NCBI RefSeq assembly: GCF_026262505.1
Contig: NC_067208.1
Location: forward strand, 12,285,962 to 12,349,961
Reading direction: 5' to 3'
Length of the DNA stretch: 64,000 nucleotides
Origin: Trichomonas vaginalis G3
Taxonomy: Eukaryota; Parabasalia; Trichomonadida; Trichomonadidae
The notes beneath the pieces were generated by a model, which saw only the letters and a program-made list of their open reading frames with translations, searched no databases and was not told the DNA's origin. A program made the position numbers and the translations under genes. Within the stretch, counting starts at the first letter, position 1, and every line of letters begins with the position of its first letter. This document shows positions 42,225 through 55,013 of this stretch, piece by piece.

Positions 42225-43075
42225 CAATTCTTAGCACCATGTTCAACTAAGAATTTCACAATTTCAATTGAATTAGTTTTGATTGCAATAATAAGAGGGC
42301 ATTCATTAACATAGAGAGAACTTCATTATACAATGAGAAATGTGAAATGAATGAGAATGCAATAAAACAATGATAAATATGAAAAGAAAGAGAATCAAAT
42401 AATATAATGACAAATATGAAAAGAAAGAGAATCAAATAATATAATGACAAATATGAAAAGAAAGATAATGTAATAAAGCAATGATAAATATGAAAAGAAA
42501 GAGAATGTGATGAAACAATGGCAAATATGGAAAGAAAGAGAATTCTATAAAACATTGATAAATATGAAAAGAAAGAGAATAAGTTTTATGTTAGCATCAG
42601 CACCATGTTCAACTAAGAATTTCACAATTTCAATTGAATTAGTTTTGATTGCAATACTAAGAGGGCATTCATTAACATAGAGAGAACTTCATTATACAAT
42701 GAGAAATGTGAAATGAATGAGAATGCAATAAAACAATGATAAATATGAAAAGAAAGAGAATCAAATAATATAATGACAAATATAAAAAGAAAGAGAATGT
42801 CATAAACTAATGAGAAATATGAAAAGAATGAAAATGTCATAAAATAATGATAAATATGGAAAGAAAGAGAATAAGTTTTATGTTAACATCAGCACCATGC
42901 TCAACTAAGAATTTCACAATTTCAATTGAATTAGTTTTGATTGCAATACTAAGAGGGCATTCATTAATATAGAAAGAATTGCATTAAGCAATGACAAATA
43001 TGAAAAGAAAGAAAATGTGATGAAACAATGACAAATATGAAAAGAAAGAAAATGTGATGATTTTCATTTAGAACT
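42225..43075 (-). pseudogene. Three ankyrin-repeat shards inside a simple repeat
   Basis: About 90 bp near 42233-42318, 42588-42680 and 42880-42975 encode, on the minus strand, the same part of an ankyrin repeat (YVNECPLSIAIKTNSIEIVK, FLVEHGA). Between them are copies of a roughly 27-30-bp AATGATAAATATGAAAAGAA unit. This is one ankyrin fragment amplified together with a minisatellite; it is not expressed as a gene in any obvious way. Confidence 0.75.
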
Positions 43076-43246
43076 TTGTTTCATGAGTTTCTGGAACAAG
43101 ATAACATCTGAAACCTTTTGTGCGGGCAAAAGAAGGGATGTTTGTTGATTGAAAAATGCTCATTTAAAAGAAGTTCTGAAAAGAAATTTGGAGATGATTT
43201 GTGGGTTGTGTAAGGTGTAGGTGTTGTGATATATTTGGAATGGAAT

Positions 43247-46200
43247 GATCCTTACCTAAGTCATTGACTCATCCTTACCTCAGACAAAAAGTCATCCTTA
43301 CCTCAGTTATTGACTCATCCTTACCTCAGTCATAGACTCATCCTTACCTCAGTCATTGACTCATCCTTACCTCAGACAAAAATTCATCCTTACCTCAGAC
43401 AAAAATTCATCCTTACCTCAGACAACAACTCATCCTTACCTCAGTCATTGACTCATCCTTACCTCAGTTATTGACTCATCCTTACCTCAGTCATAGACTC
43501 ATCCTTACCTCAGACAAAAAGTCATCCTTACCTCAGTTATTGACTTATCCTTACCTCAGTCATTGACTCATCCTTACCTCAGTCATAGACTCATCCTTAC
43601 CTCAGTCATTGACTCATCCTTACCTCAGTTATTGACTCATCCTTACCTCAGACATATACTCATCCTTACCTCAGACAAAAAGTCATCCTTACCTCAGTTA
43701 TTGACTCATCCTTACCTCAGTCATAGACTCATCCTTACCTCAGTCATTGACTCATCCTTACCTCAGACAAAAATTCATCCTTACCTCAGACAAAAATTCA
43801 TCCTTACCTCAGACAACAACTCATCCTTATCTCAGTCATTGACTCATCCTTACCTCAGTCATTGACTCATCCTTACCTCAGACAACAACTCATCCTTACC
43901 TCAGTCATTGACTCATCCTTACCTCAGTCATTGACTCATCCTTACCTCAGACATATACTCATCCTTACCTCAGACAAAAAGTCATCCTTACCTCAGTTAT
44001 TGACTCATCCTTACCTCAGTCATAGACTCATCCTTACCTCAGTCATTGACTCATCCTTACCTCAGACAAAAATTCATCCTTACCTCAGACAAAAATTCAT
44101 CCTTACCTCAGACAACAACTCATCCTTATCTCAGTCATTGACTCATCCTTACCTCAGTCATTGACTCATCCTTACCTCAGACAAAAATTCATCCTTACCT
44201 CAGTCATTGACTCATCCTTACCTCAGTCATTGACTCATCCTTACCTCAGTCATTGACTCATCCTTACCTCAGACAAAAATTCATCCTTACCTCAGACAAA
44301 AATTCATCCTTACCTCAGACAACAACTCATCCTTATCTCAGTCATTGACTCATCCTTACCTCAGTCATTGACTCATCCTTACCTCAGACAACAACTCATC
44401 CTTACCTCAGTCATTGACTCATCCTTACCTCAGTCATTGACTCATCCTTACCTCAGACATATACTCATCCTTACCTCAGACAAAAAGTCATCCTTACCTC
44501 AGTTATTGACTCATCCTTACCTCAGTCATAGACTCATCCTTACCTCAGTCATTGACTCATCCTTACCTCAGACAAAAATTCATCCTTACCTCAGACAAAA
44601 ATTCATCCTTACCTCAGACAACAACTCATCCTTATCTCAGTCATTGACTCATCCTTACCTCAGTCATTGACTCATCCTTACCTCAGACAACAACTCATCC
44701 TTACCTCAGTCATTGACTCATCCTTACCTCAGACAAAAATTCATCCTTACCTCAGTCATAGACTCATCCTTACCTCAGTCATTGACTTATCCTTACCTCA
44801 GTCATTGACTCATCCTTACCTCAGTCATTGACTCATCCTTACCTTAGACAAAAAGTCATCCTTACCTCAGACAACAACTCATCCTTACTTCAGTCATAGA
44901 CTCATCCTTACCTCAGACAAAAAGTCATCCTTACCTCAGTCATTGACTCATCCTTACCTCAGTCATTGACTCATCCTTACCTCAGTCATTGACTCATCCT
45001 TACCTCAGACAAAAATTCATCCTTACCTCAGTCATAGACTCATCCTTACCTCAGTCATTGACTCATCCTTACCTCAGTCATTGACTTATCCTTACCTCAG
45101 TTATTGACTCATCCTTACCTCAGTCATTGACTCATCCTTACCTCAGACAAAAAGTCATCCTTACCTCAGTTATTGACTCATCCTTACCTCAGACAACAAC
45201 TCATCCTTACCTCAGTCATTGACTCATCCTTACCTCAGACAACAACTCATCCTTATCTTAGTCATTGACTCATCCTTACCTCAGACAAAAAGTCATCCTT
45301 ACCTCAGTCATAGACTCATCCTTACCTTAGACAAAAAGTCATCCTTACCTCAGTCATAGACTCATCCTTACCTCAGTCATTGACTCATCCTTACCTCAGT
45401 CATTGACTCATCCTTACCTCAGTCATAGACTCATCCTTACCTCAGTCATTGACTCATCCTTACCTCAGACAACAACTCATCCTTACCTCAGTCATTGACT
45501 CATCCTTACCTCAGACAAAAATTCATCCTTACCTCAGTCATTGACTCATCCTTACCTCAGTCATTGACTCATCCTTACCTCAGTCATTGACTCATCCTTA
45601 ACTCAGACAACAACTCATCCTTATCTCAGTCATTGACTCATCCTTACCTCAGTCATTGACTCAGTCATTGACTTATCCTTACCTCAGACAACAACTCATC
45701 CTTACCTCAGTCATAGACTCATCCTTACCTCAGACAAAAAGTCATCCTTACCTCAGTTATTGACTTATCCTTACCTCAGTCATTGACTCATCCTTACCTC
45801 AGACAACAACTCATCCTTACCTCAGTCATTGACTCATCCTTAACTCAGACAACAACTCATCCTTACCTCAGTCATTGACTCATCCTTACCTCAGTCATTG
45901 ACTCATCCTTATCTCAGTTATTAACTCATCATTACATCAGTCATTGACTCATCCTTACCTCAGTCATTGACTCATCCTTACCTCAGTCATAGACTCATCC
46001 TTACCTCAGACAAAAATTCATCCTTACCTCAGTCATTGACTCATCCTTACCTCAGTCATTGACTCATCCTTACCTCAGTCATTGACTCATCCTTAACTCA
46101 GACAACAACTCATCCTTATCTCAGTCATTGACTCATCCTTACCTCAGACAACAACTCATCCTTACCTCAGTCATTGACTCAGTCATTGACTTATCCTTAC

Positions 46201-49200
46201 CTCAGTCATTGACTTATCCTTACCTCAGTCATTGACTCATCCTTACCTCAGTCATGGACTCATCCTTACCTCAGTCATTGACTCATCCTTACCTTAGACA
46301 AAAAGTCATCCTTACCTCAGACAACAACTCATCCTTACCTCAGTCATAGACTCATCCTTACCTCAGACAAAAAGTCATCCTTACCTCAGTTATTGACTTA
46401 TCCTTACCTCAGTCATTGACTCATCCTTACCTCAGTCATTGACTCATCTTTACCTCAGTCATTGACTCATCCTTACCTCAGACAAAAATTCATCATTACC
46501 TCAGTCATAGACTCATCCTTACCTCAGTCATTGACTCATCCTTACCTCAGTCATTGACTTATCCTTACCTCAGTTATTGACTCATCCTTACCTCAGTCAT
46601 TGACTCATCCTTACCTCAGACAAAAAGTCATCCTTACCTCAGTTATTGACTCATCCTTACCTCAGACAACAACTCATCCTTACCTCAGTCATTGACTCAT
46701 CCTTACCTCAGACAACAACTCATCCTTACCTTAGTCATTGACTCATCCTTACCTCAGACAAAAAGTCATCCTTACCTCAGTCATAGACTCATCCTTACCT
46801 TAGACAAAAAGTCATCCTTACCTCAGTCATAGACTCATCCTTACCTCAGTCATTGACTCATCCTTACCTCAGTCATTGACTCATCCTTACCTCAGTCATA
46901 GACTCATCCTTACCTCAGACATTACCTCAGTCATTGACTTATCCTTACCTCAGTCATTGACTCATCCTTACCTCAGACAAAAATTCATCCTTACCTCAGT
47001 CATTGACTCATCCTTACCTCAGTCATTGACTCATCCTTACCTCAGTCATTGACTCATCCTTAACTCAGACAACAACTCATCCTTATCTCAGTCATTGACT
47101 CATCCTTACCTCAGTCATTGACTCAGTCATTGACTTATCCTTACCTCAGTCATTGACTTATCCTTACCTCAGTCATAGACTCATCCTTACCTCAGTCATA
47201 GACTCATCCTTACCTCAGTCATTGACTCATCCTTACCTCAGTCATTGACTCATCCTTACCTCAGACAACAACTCATCCTTACCTCAGTCATTGACTCATC
47301 CTTAACTCAGACAACAACTCATCCTTACCTCAGTCATTGACTCATCCTTACCTCAGTCATTGACTCATCCTTACCTCAGTATAACTCATCCTTACCTCAG
47401 TCATTGACTCATCCTTACCTCAGTCATTGACTCATCCTTACCTCAGTCATAGACTCATCCTTACCTCAGACAAAAATCATCCTTACCTCAGTCATTGACT
47501 CATCCTTACCTCAGTCATTGACTCATCCTTACCTCAGTCATTGACTCATCCTTACCTCAGACAACACTCATCCTTACCTCAGTCATTGACTCATCCTTAC
47601 CTCAGTCATTGACTCATCCTTACCTCAGTCATAGACTCATCCTTACCTCAGACAAAATCATCCTTACCTCAGTCATTGACTCATCCTTACCTCAGTCATT
47701 GACTCATCCTTACCTCAGTCATTGACTCATCCTTACCTTAGACTCATCCTTACCTCAGTCAACACTCATCCTTACCTCAGTCATAGACTCATCCTTACCT
47801 CAGACTCATCCTTACCTCAGTCATTGACTCATCCTTACCTCAGTCATTGACTCATCCTTACCTCAGTCATTGACTCAGTCATTGACTTATCCTTACCTCA
47901 GTCATTGACTTATCCTTACCTCAGTCATAGACTCATCCTTACCTCAGTCATAGACTCATCCTTACCTCAGTCATTGACTCATCCTTACCTCAGTCATGGA
48001 CTCATCCTTACCTCAGTCATTGACTCATCCTTACCTCAGACAACAACTCATCCTTACCTCAGTCATTGACTCATCCTTACCTCAGACAACAACTCATCCT
48101 TACCTTAGTCATTGACTCATCCTTACCTCAGACAAAAAGTCATCCTTACCTCAGACAACAACTCATCCTTACCTCAGTCATTGACTCATCCTTACCTCAG
48201 ACAAAAATTCATCCTTACCTCAGTCATAGACTCATCCTTACCTCAGTCATAGACTCATCCTTACCTCAGTCATTGACTCATCCTTACCTCAGTCATTGAC
48301 TCATCCTTACCTCAGTCATTGACTCATCCTTACCTCAGTCATTGACTCATCCTTATCTCAGTTATTAACTCATCATTACATCAGTCATTGACTCATCCTT
48401 ACCTCAGTCATTGACTCATCCTTACCTCAGTCATAGACTCATCCTTACCTCAGACAAAAATTCATCCTTACCTCAGTCATTGACTCATCCTTACCTCAGT
48501 CATTGACTCATCCTTACCTCAGTCATTGACTCATCCTTAACTCAGACAACAACTCATCCTTATCTCAGTCATTGACTCATCCTTACCTCAGACAACAACT
48601 CATCCTTACCTCAGTCATTGACTCAGTCATTGACTTATCCTTACCTCAGTCATTGACTTATCCTTACCTCAGTCATTGACTCATCCTTACCTCAGTCATG
48701 GACTCATCCTTACCTCAGTCATTGACTCATCCTTACCTTAGACAAAAAGTCATCCTTACCTCAGACAACAACTCATCCTTACCTCAGTCATAGACTCATC
48801 CTTACCTCAGACAAAAAGTCATCCTTACCTCAGTTATTGACTCATCCTTACCTCAGTCATTGACTCATCCTTACCTCAGTCATTGACTCATCCTTACCTC
48901 AGTCATTGACTCATCCTTACCTCAGACAAAAATTCATCATTACCTCAGTCATAGACTCATCCTTACCTCAGTCATTGACTCATCCTTACCTCAGTCATTG
49001 ACTCATCCTTACCTCAGTTATTGACTCATCCTTACCTCAGTCATTGACTCATCCTTACCTCAGACAAATCATCCTTACCTCAGTTATTGACTCATCCTTA
49101 CCTCAGTCAACACTCATCCTTACCTCAGTCATTGACTCATCCTTACCTCAGTCAACAACTCATCCTTACCTCAGTCATTGACTCATCCTTACCTCAGTCA

Positions 49201-50923
49201 AATCATCCTTACCTCAGTCATAGACTCATCCTTACCTTAGACAAAAAGTCATCCTTACCTCAGTCATAGACTCATCCTTACCTCAGTCATTGACTCATCC
49301 TTACCTCAGTCATTGACTCATCCTTACCTCAGTCATAGACTCATCCTTACCTCAGACATTACCTCAGTCATTGACTTATCCTTACCTCAGTCATTGACTC
49401 ATCCTTACCTCAGACAAAAATTCATCCTTACCTCAGTCATTGACTCATCCTTACCTCAGTCATTGACTCATCCTTACCTCAGTCATTGACTCATCCTTAC
49501 TCAGTCAAACTCATCCTTACCTCAGTCATTGACTCATCCTTACCTCAGTCATTGACGTCATCTTATCCTTACCTCAGTCATTGACTTATCCTTACCTCAG
49601 TCATAGACTCATCCTTACCTCAGTCATAGACTCATCCTTACCTCAGTCATTGACTCATCCTTACCTCAGTCATTGACTCATCCTTACCTCAGACAACAAC
49701 TCATCCTTACCTCAGTCATTGACTCATCCTTAACTCAGACAACAACTCATCCTTACCTCAGTCATTGACTCATCCTTACCTCAGTCATTGACTCATCCTT
49801 ATCTCAGTTATTAACTCATCATTACATCAGTCATTGACTCATCCTTACCTCAGTCATTGACTCATCCTTACCTCAGTCATAGACTCATCCTTACCTCAGA
49901 CAAAAATTCATCCTTACCTCAGTCATTGACTCATCCTTACCTCAGTCATTGACTCATCCTTACCTCAGTCATTGACTCATCCTTAACTCAGACAACAACT
50001 CATCCTTACCTCAGTCATTGACTCATCCTTACCTCAGTCATTGACTCATCCTTACCTCAGTCATAGACTCATCCTTACCTCAGACAAAAAGTCATCCTTA
50101 CCTCAGTCATTGACTCATCCTTACCTTAGTCATTGACTCATCCTTACCTCAGTCATTGACTCATCCTTACCTTAGACAAAAAGTCATCCTTACCTCAGAC
50201 AACAACTCATCCTTACCTCAGACAAAAAGTCATCCTTACCTCAGTTATTGACTTATCCTTACCTCAGTCATTGACTCATCCTTACCTCAGTCATTGACTC
50301 AGTCATTGACTTATCCTTACCTCAGTCATTGACTTATCCTTACCTCAGTCATAGACTCATCCTTACCTCAGTCATAGACTCATCCTTACCTCAGTCATTG
50401 ACTCATCCTTACCTCAGTCATTGACTCATCCTTACCTCAGTCATGGACTCATCCTTACCTCAGTCATTGACTCATCCTTACCTCAGACAACAACTCATCC
50501 TTACCTCAGTCATTGACTCATCCTTACCTCAGACAACAACTCATCCTTACCTTAGTCATTGACTCATCCTTACCTCAGACAAAAAGTCATCCTTACCTCA
50601 GACAACAACTCATCCTTACCTCAGTCATTGACTCATCCTTACCTCAGACAAAAATTCATCCTTACCTCAGTCATAGACTCATCCTTACCTCAGTCATAGA
50701 CTCATCCTTACCTCAGTCATTGACTCATCCTTACCTCAGTCATTGACTCATCCTTACCTCAGTCATAGACTCATCCTTACCTCAGACAAAAATTCATCCT
50801 TACCTCAGTCATTGACTCATCCTTACCTTAGTCATTGACTCATCCTTACCTCAGTCATTGACTCATCCTTAACTCAGACAACAACTCATCCTTATCTCAG
50901 TCATTGACTCATCCTTACCTCAG
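43247..50923. repeat. 23-bp minisatellite, 7.7 kb (TCATCCTTACCTCAGTCATTGAC)
   Basis: More than 300 copies of a 23-bp unit with a fixed CATCCTTACCTCAG core and a variable second half: GTCATTGACT, GTCATAGACT, GACAAAAAT/GT, GACAACAACT, GTTATTGACT. Blocks are duplicated at a higher order: the segment at 43862 recurs at 44368 (506 bp, 22 units), and the segment at 48066 recurs at 50513. Occasional 22-bp units and partial copies cause phase slips. Frames across it (THPYLSHRLILTSVIDSSLP) are by-products. Confidence 0.98.
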
Positions 50924-51072
50924 TCTCTCTCTTTGACATCCCACACTCAGTCTCTCTCTTTGACATCCAACACTCAGTCTCTCTTTGACATCCAACACTC
51001 AGTCTCTCTTTGACATCCAACACTCAGTCTCTCTTTGACATCCAACACTCAGTCTCTCTTTGACATCTAACA
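50923..51072. repeat. 25-27-bp repeat (CAGTCTCTCTTTGACATCCAACACT)
   Basis: Six tandem copies, the first two with an extra CT, joined directly to the end of the 23-bp array. Confidence 0.93.
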
Positions 51073-51375
51073 CGAATAAAATCTTTGATAACTCAATGAA
51101 TACTTGTCCAGTGATTCTGAATCTACACCGGCCAGAGATTCATATTTCGTTGCCAAATCGCGAAAATATTCATTATTGACAAAGTTATATCTATAATAGT
51201 ATTGAACTAAAATATGGTTTTGAAAATTTAATATAATAAAATCATTTTGAATTTAAATGTAAAGTTCTGGTAAGGAGTTAAATTAAGAAAGAATAATTGA
51301 GTAATTGAGAGATATTTGATAAGTTAGGGAGAAAATTTCACATACATTGAAGTAAATATATGTTATTGCAAGAGT
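51073..51375. other. Unique spacer between the opposed minisatellite arms
   Basis: About 300 bp of AT-rich sequence, no gene seen. Confidence 0.5.
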
Positions 51376-52155
51376 TAGGATGAGTCAATGACTGAGGTAA
51401 GGATGACTATTTGTCTGAGGTAAGGATGAGTCTATGACTGAGGTAAGGATGAGTCTATGACTGAGGTAAGGATGAATTTTTGTCTGAGGTAAGGATGAGT
51501 CTATGACTGAGGTAAGGATGACTTTTTGTCTAAGGTAATGATGAGTCTATGACTGAGGTAAGGATGACTTTTTGTCTGAGGTAAGGATGAGTCAATGACT
51601 AAGGTAAGGATGAGTTGTTGTCTGAGGTAAGGATGAGTCAATGACTGAGGTAAGGATGAGTTGTTGTCTGAGGTAAGGATGAGTCAATGACTGAGGTAAG
51701 GATGAGTCAATGACTGAGGTAAGGATGAGTCAATGACTGAGGTAAGGATGAGTCAATGACTGAGGTAAGGATGAGTCTATGACTGAGGTAAGGATGAGTA
51801 TATGTCTGAGGTAAGGATGACTTTTTGTCTGAGGTAAGGATGAGTCTATGTCTGAGGTAAGGATGAGTCAATGACTGAGGTAAGGATGAGTCAATGACTG
51901 AGGTAAGGATGAGTCTATGACTGAGGTAAGGATGAGTCAATAACTGAGGTAAGGATAAGTCAATGACTGAGGTAATGTCTGAGGTAAGGATGAGTCTATG
52001 ACTGAGGTAAGGATGAATTTTTGTCTGAGGTAAGGATGAGTCAATGACTGATGTAAGGATGAGTCAATGACTGAGGTAAGGATGAGTTGTTGTCTGAGGT
52101 AAAGATGACTTGTTGTCTCAGCTAAGGATGAGTTGTTGTATGAGGTAAGGATGAT
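51376..52155. repeat. Inverted arm of the 23-bp minisatellite
   Basis: The same unit as 43247-50923 but on the other strand (GATGAGTCAATGACTGAGGTAAG), about 34 copies with the same variant types. Together with the left array it forms a very large inverted repeat. Confidence 0.97.
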
Positions 52156-53070
52156 TTATTCTCTTCACTACCTATTACTGACGGGTCCATGGTAGTATTC
52201 ATTTTATTTTTATTGTTTTATTTTCCTTCAATTTCAACTCTAAGCATCAACTATCACACAATAGTTCCTCTACCTTACACCCAACCAATCCCATATTGAA
52301 TCTTAACTTTTCCTCCTGATATTGATAAAATAAATTTCAATTGTTCGTTTCCAGATCTTGTTAAAGAAAAAAAATTCACTCCTCTTAGATACAAAGAGAA
52401 CTACTCTATCTAAATTTTTCAAAAAATACATTTTCTTATTTTACATATTAAAAAGTACCAATTTTTATTTCAAAATTTGAAATTTATGATTTTTTTGGAA
52501 AACTTTTCGATTTTCTGACACGGTAGATGCTTTTTATTTTATACACTATGCCTAAAATTAATTTTCAAACTAAAAAAATCCTAATTAGATAATTTTTCAA
52601 ATATTTAATCAGTTAAATTGAATATTATTAAACTATGTTATTATTTAAATAATTTCCATCTTTTGTAATGCATCAGCACATTACCCGAAAACTTTTTAAT
52701 CATTCTAGAACAAACCAACATCGTATAATCCCATCATAGCTAATCATCCATTACAATTCTGCCTATTCAAGAGCTCGTGGTGAATTTCCTAAGTTCATTC
52801 CCATTCAAAATAAAGATATTCAACAAATTTCTTCCAAAAGAACTTCGTAAACTAACTAACAAGAATAACATCTTCCATTATTTTCAACATAAATACATTT
52901 TCAAAGAATAAAAAGTTCTTTAATGATTTTTTATTTGGTGAGAAATCTTGCAACATTATTCTTTCATACTCAACTTCAATACAACAACTAACATATGATA
53001 GTTGGAAAAAATCACATAATAGAGCAGGTAAGTATTGTGAAGCTGAACTTTTATTTATCTGGTGTGATAT
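52156..53070. other. AT-rich spacer
   Basis: No convincing gene or element seen. Confidence 0.45.
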
Positions 53071-53717
53071 GACCAAGCGAGGGACTCAGACTGCTGTATC
53101 TGTGGAGCAACATGACCAAGCGAGGGACTCAGACTGCTGTATCTGTGGAGCAACATGACCAAGCGAGGGACTCAGACTGCTGTATCTGTGGAGCAACATG
53201 ACCAAGCGAGGGACTCAGACTGCTGTATCTGTGGAGCAACATGACCAAGCGAGGGACTCAGACTGCTGTATCTGTGGAGCAACATGACCAAGCGAGGGAC
53301 TCAGACTGCTGTATCTGTGGAGCAACATGACCAAGCGAGGGACTCAGACTGCTGTATCTGTGGAGCAACATGACCAAGCGAGGGACTCAGACTGCTGTAT
53401 CTGTGGAGCAACATGACCAAGCGAGGGACTCAGACTGCTGTATCTGTGGAGCAACATGACCAAGCGAGGGACTCAGACTGCTGTATCTGTGGAGCAACAT
53501 GACCAAGCGAGGGACTCAGACTGCTGTATCTGTGGAGCAACATGACCAAGCGAGGGACTCAGACTGCTGTATCTGTGGAGCAACATGACCAAGCGAGGGA
53601 CTCAGACTGCTGTATCTGTGGAGCAACATGACCAAGCGAGGGACTCAGACTGCTGTATCTGTGGAGCAACATGACCAAGCGAGGGACTCAGACTGCTGTA
53701 TCTGTGGAGCAACATGA
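53071..53717. repeat. 43-bp satellite, 15 copies
   Basis: Unit GACCAAGCGAGGGACTCAGA followed by CTGCTGTATCTGTGGAGCAACAT. Fifteen copies without visible difference, far more GC-rich than the surroundings; a last partial copy (GACAAGG) marks the edge. Perfect homogeneity implies recent expansion or conversion. Confidence 0.97.
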
Positions 53718-54260
53718 CAAGGTGATTCAGTTTGCATTGATTGATAGTTCAATATCAGACCAATACTTCTCTTCCATGTTGCGGGCATGGCGAGGCATTT
53801 TCAAGATTGGTACCGAAATTGGCTACTATCCCTAAATGCAACAATCATAAATGACACTTTTATCAAAAAACGTGTTTAATTCAAATTTGGCGGGCTTTTG
53901 GTCGTAGATTAATTTAACTAATATGAATTTGGATTGTGCTTTCCTTATTGATGTAATGATATTTTCACTAATAAAAAATGAAATATACACAAGAAAAAAT
54001 TATTCAAAAATTATCATTGCATTTTATTTGAAGAAATTTTGAAAACACATCATACACATACTATAAATGAATATTATCATCTTAATTTTAATAAATTTCA
54101 TTTACTTGGAAAGATGCAAGATCATCTTGTACTTACTCTTCGATTTATTCCATGTAACTTCGCAGGTAATAATGGCGCACTTACCTCTATTTTGGATTTT
54201 TATAGTTTCCCTCAAAACACATTCTATGAACTTACGCTCGTATCGCGTTAAAAAATGTCG
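53718..54260. other. Spacer
   Basis: No gene called. The short overlapping frames near 54039-54264 have no recognisable features. Confidence 0.4.
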
Positions 54261-55013
54261 TTAAAATTGCCCACACGCCGAATCAGGAGTTTGACCAAAA
54301 TTTAATTTAAGATAGTTAGCAATTTCATTGTTTCGATATTTCAATGCTGTATTTATCATTTTATCAAATGGTTTACCTTCCTCTATCATTTGCATAAAAA
54401 TGATTTTATTTCCGCCTTGAACAGCATATTTTTCGGAGTATTCAGTGTATTGAGCACCTAAATTTTTCAAATAATTGAAACATAATTCTGATCCATATTT
54501 AATCGCACAATCAAGGGGTGTGATTTCATAATTTATTTTCTTATTAATATCAAGATTTGGGAATTTGCTCTTAAGATCATCAACTTTATTCCATGCAATA
54601 TAGTATAAAGGAGATTCTGTTGGATATAAATTGAGAATTTCTTCTTCTTTCTTTATAGGACTGAAGTGTTCAAATTTGAAACCTTTGTAATGTAGAAGTG
54701 TCGTTAATTTCACATTTTCCGGTTTGATAATGCATGAGAATTCGTTTAATATCTTTTCGTAAAGTTCTGCTAATAATTTAATATCTTTATCACGAAGTTG
54801 TGAAATAATATCAATCAGATGAAGTGACATTTGGATGGATATTTTGTTATTTGTAATGAGTTCTATAATTTGTGAAGATATATGTAGAATATTATTGGAA
54901 TTGATACTCCAAATCTTTTTTGATGCTTGATTAGGGTATTCAAATGCTTCAATTGGCTTGATGTCACTAAAATCGAATTCAGTTTCATTATTTGATTGCT
55001 CAGAACTTAACAT
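54261..55013 (-). CDS. Short DUF3447/ankyrin-like protein, 250 aa
   Basis: It has the organisation of trichomonad ankyrin proteins without the canonical repeat array. An acidic start (MLSSEQSNNETEFDFSDIKP) is followed by a helical N-terminal region (NNILHISSQIIELITNNKIS, LLAELYEKILNEFSC). Three weak ankyrin-like units follow: SPLYYIAWNKVDDLKSKFPN, ITPLDCAIKYGSELCFNYLK and MINTALKYRNNEIANYLK. Family members usually exceed 400 residues, so this is a short form or lost its repeats. A clean ATG and TAA and no internal break argue for a real gene. Partner unknown. Confidence 0.7.
   Translation of the reverse strand: MLSSEQSNNETEFDFSDIKPIEAFEYPNQASKKIWSINSNNILHISSQIIELITNNKISIQMSLHLIDIISQLRDKDIKLLAELYEKILNEFSCIIKPENVKLTTLLHYKGFKFEHFSPIKKEEEILNLYPTESPLYYIAWNKVDDLKSKFPNLDINKKINYEITPLDCAIKYGSELCFNYLKNLGAQYTEYSEKYAVQGGNKIIFMQMIEEGKPFDKMINTALKYRNNEIANYLKLNFGQTPDSACGQF

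Noticed and set aside
43563-51940. Several identical 77-100-codon frames (THPYLSHRLILTS)
   Set aside because: Translations of the 23-bp minisatellite on either strand.
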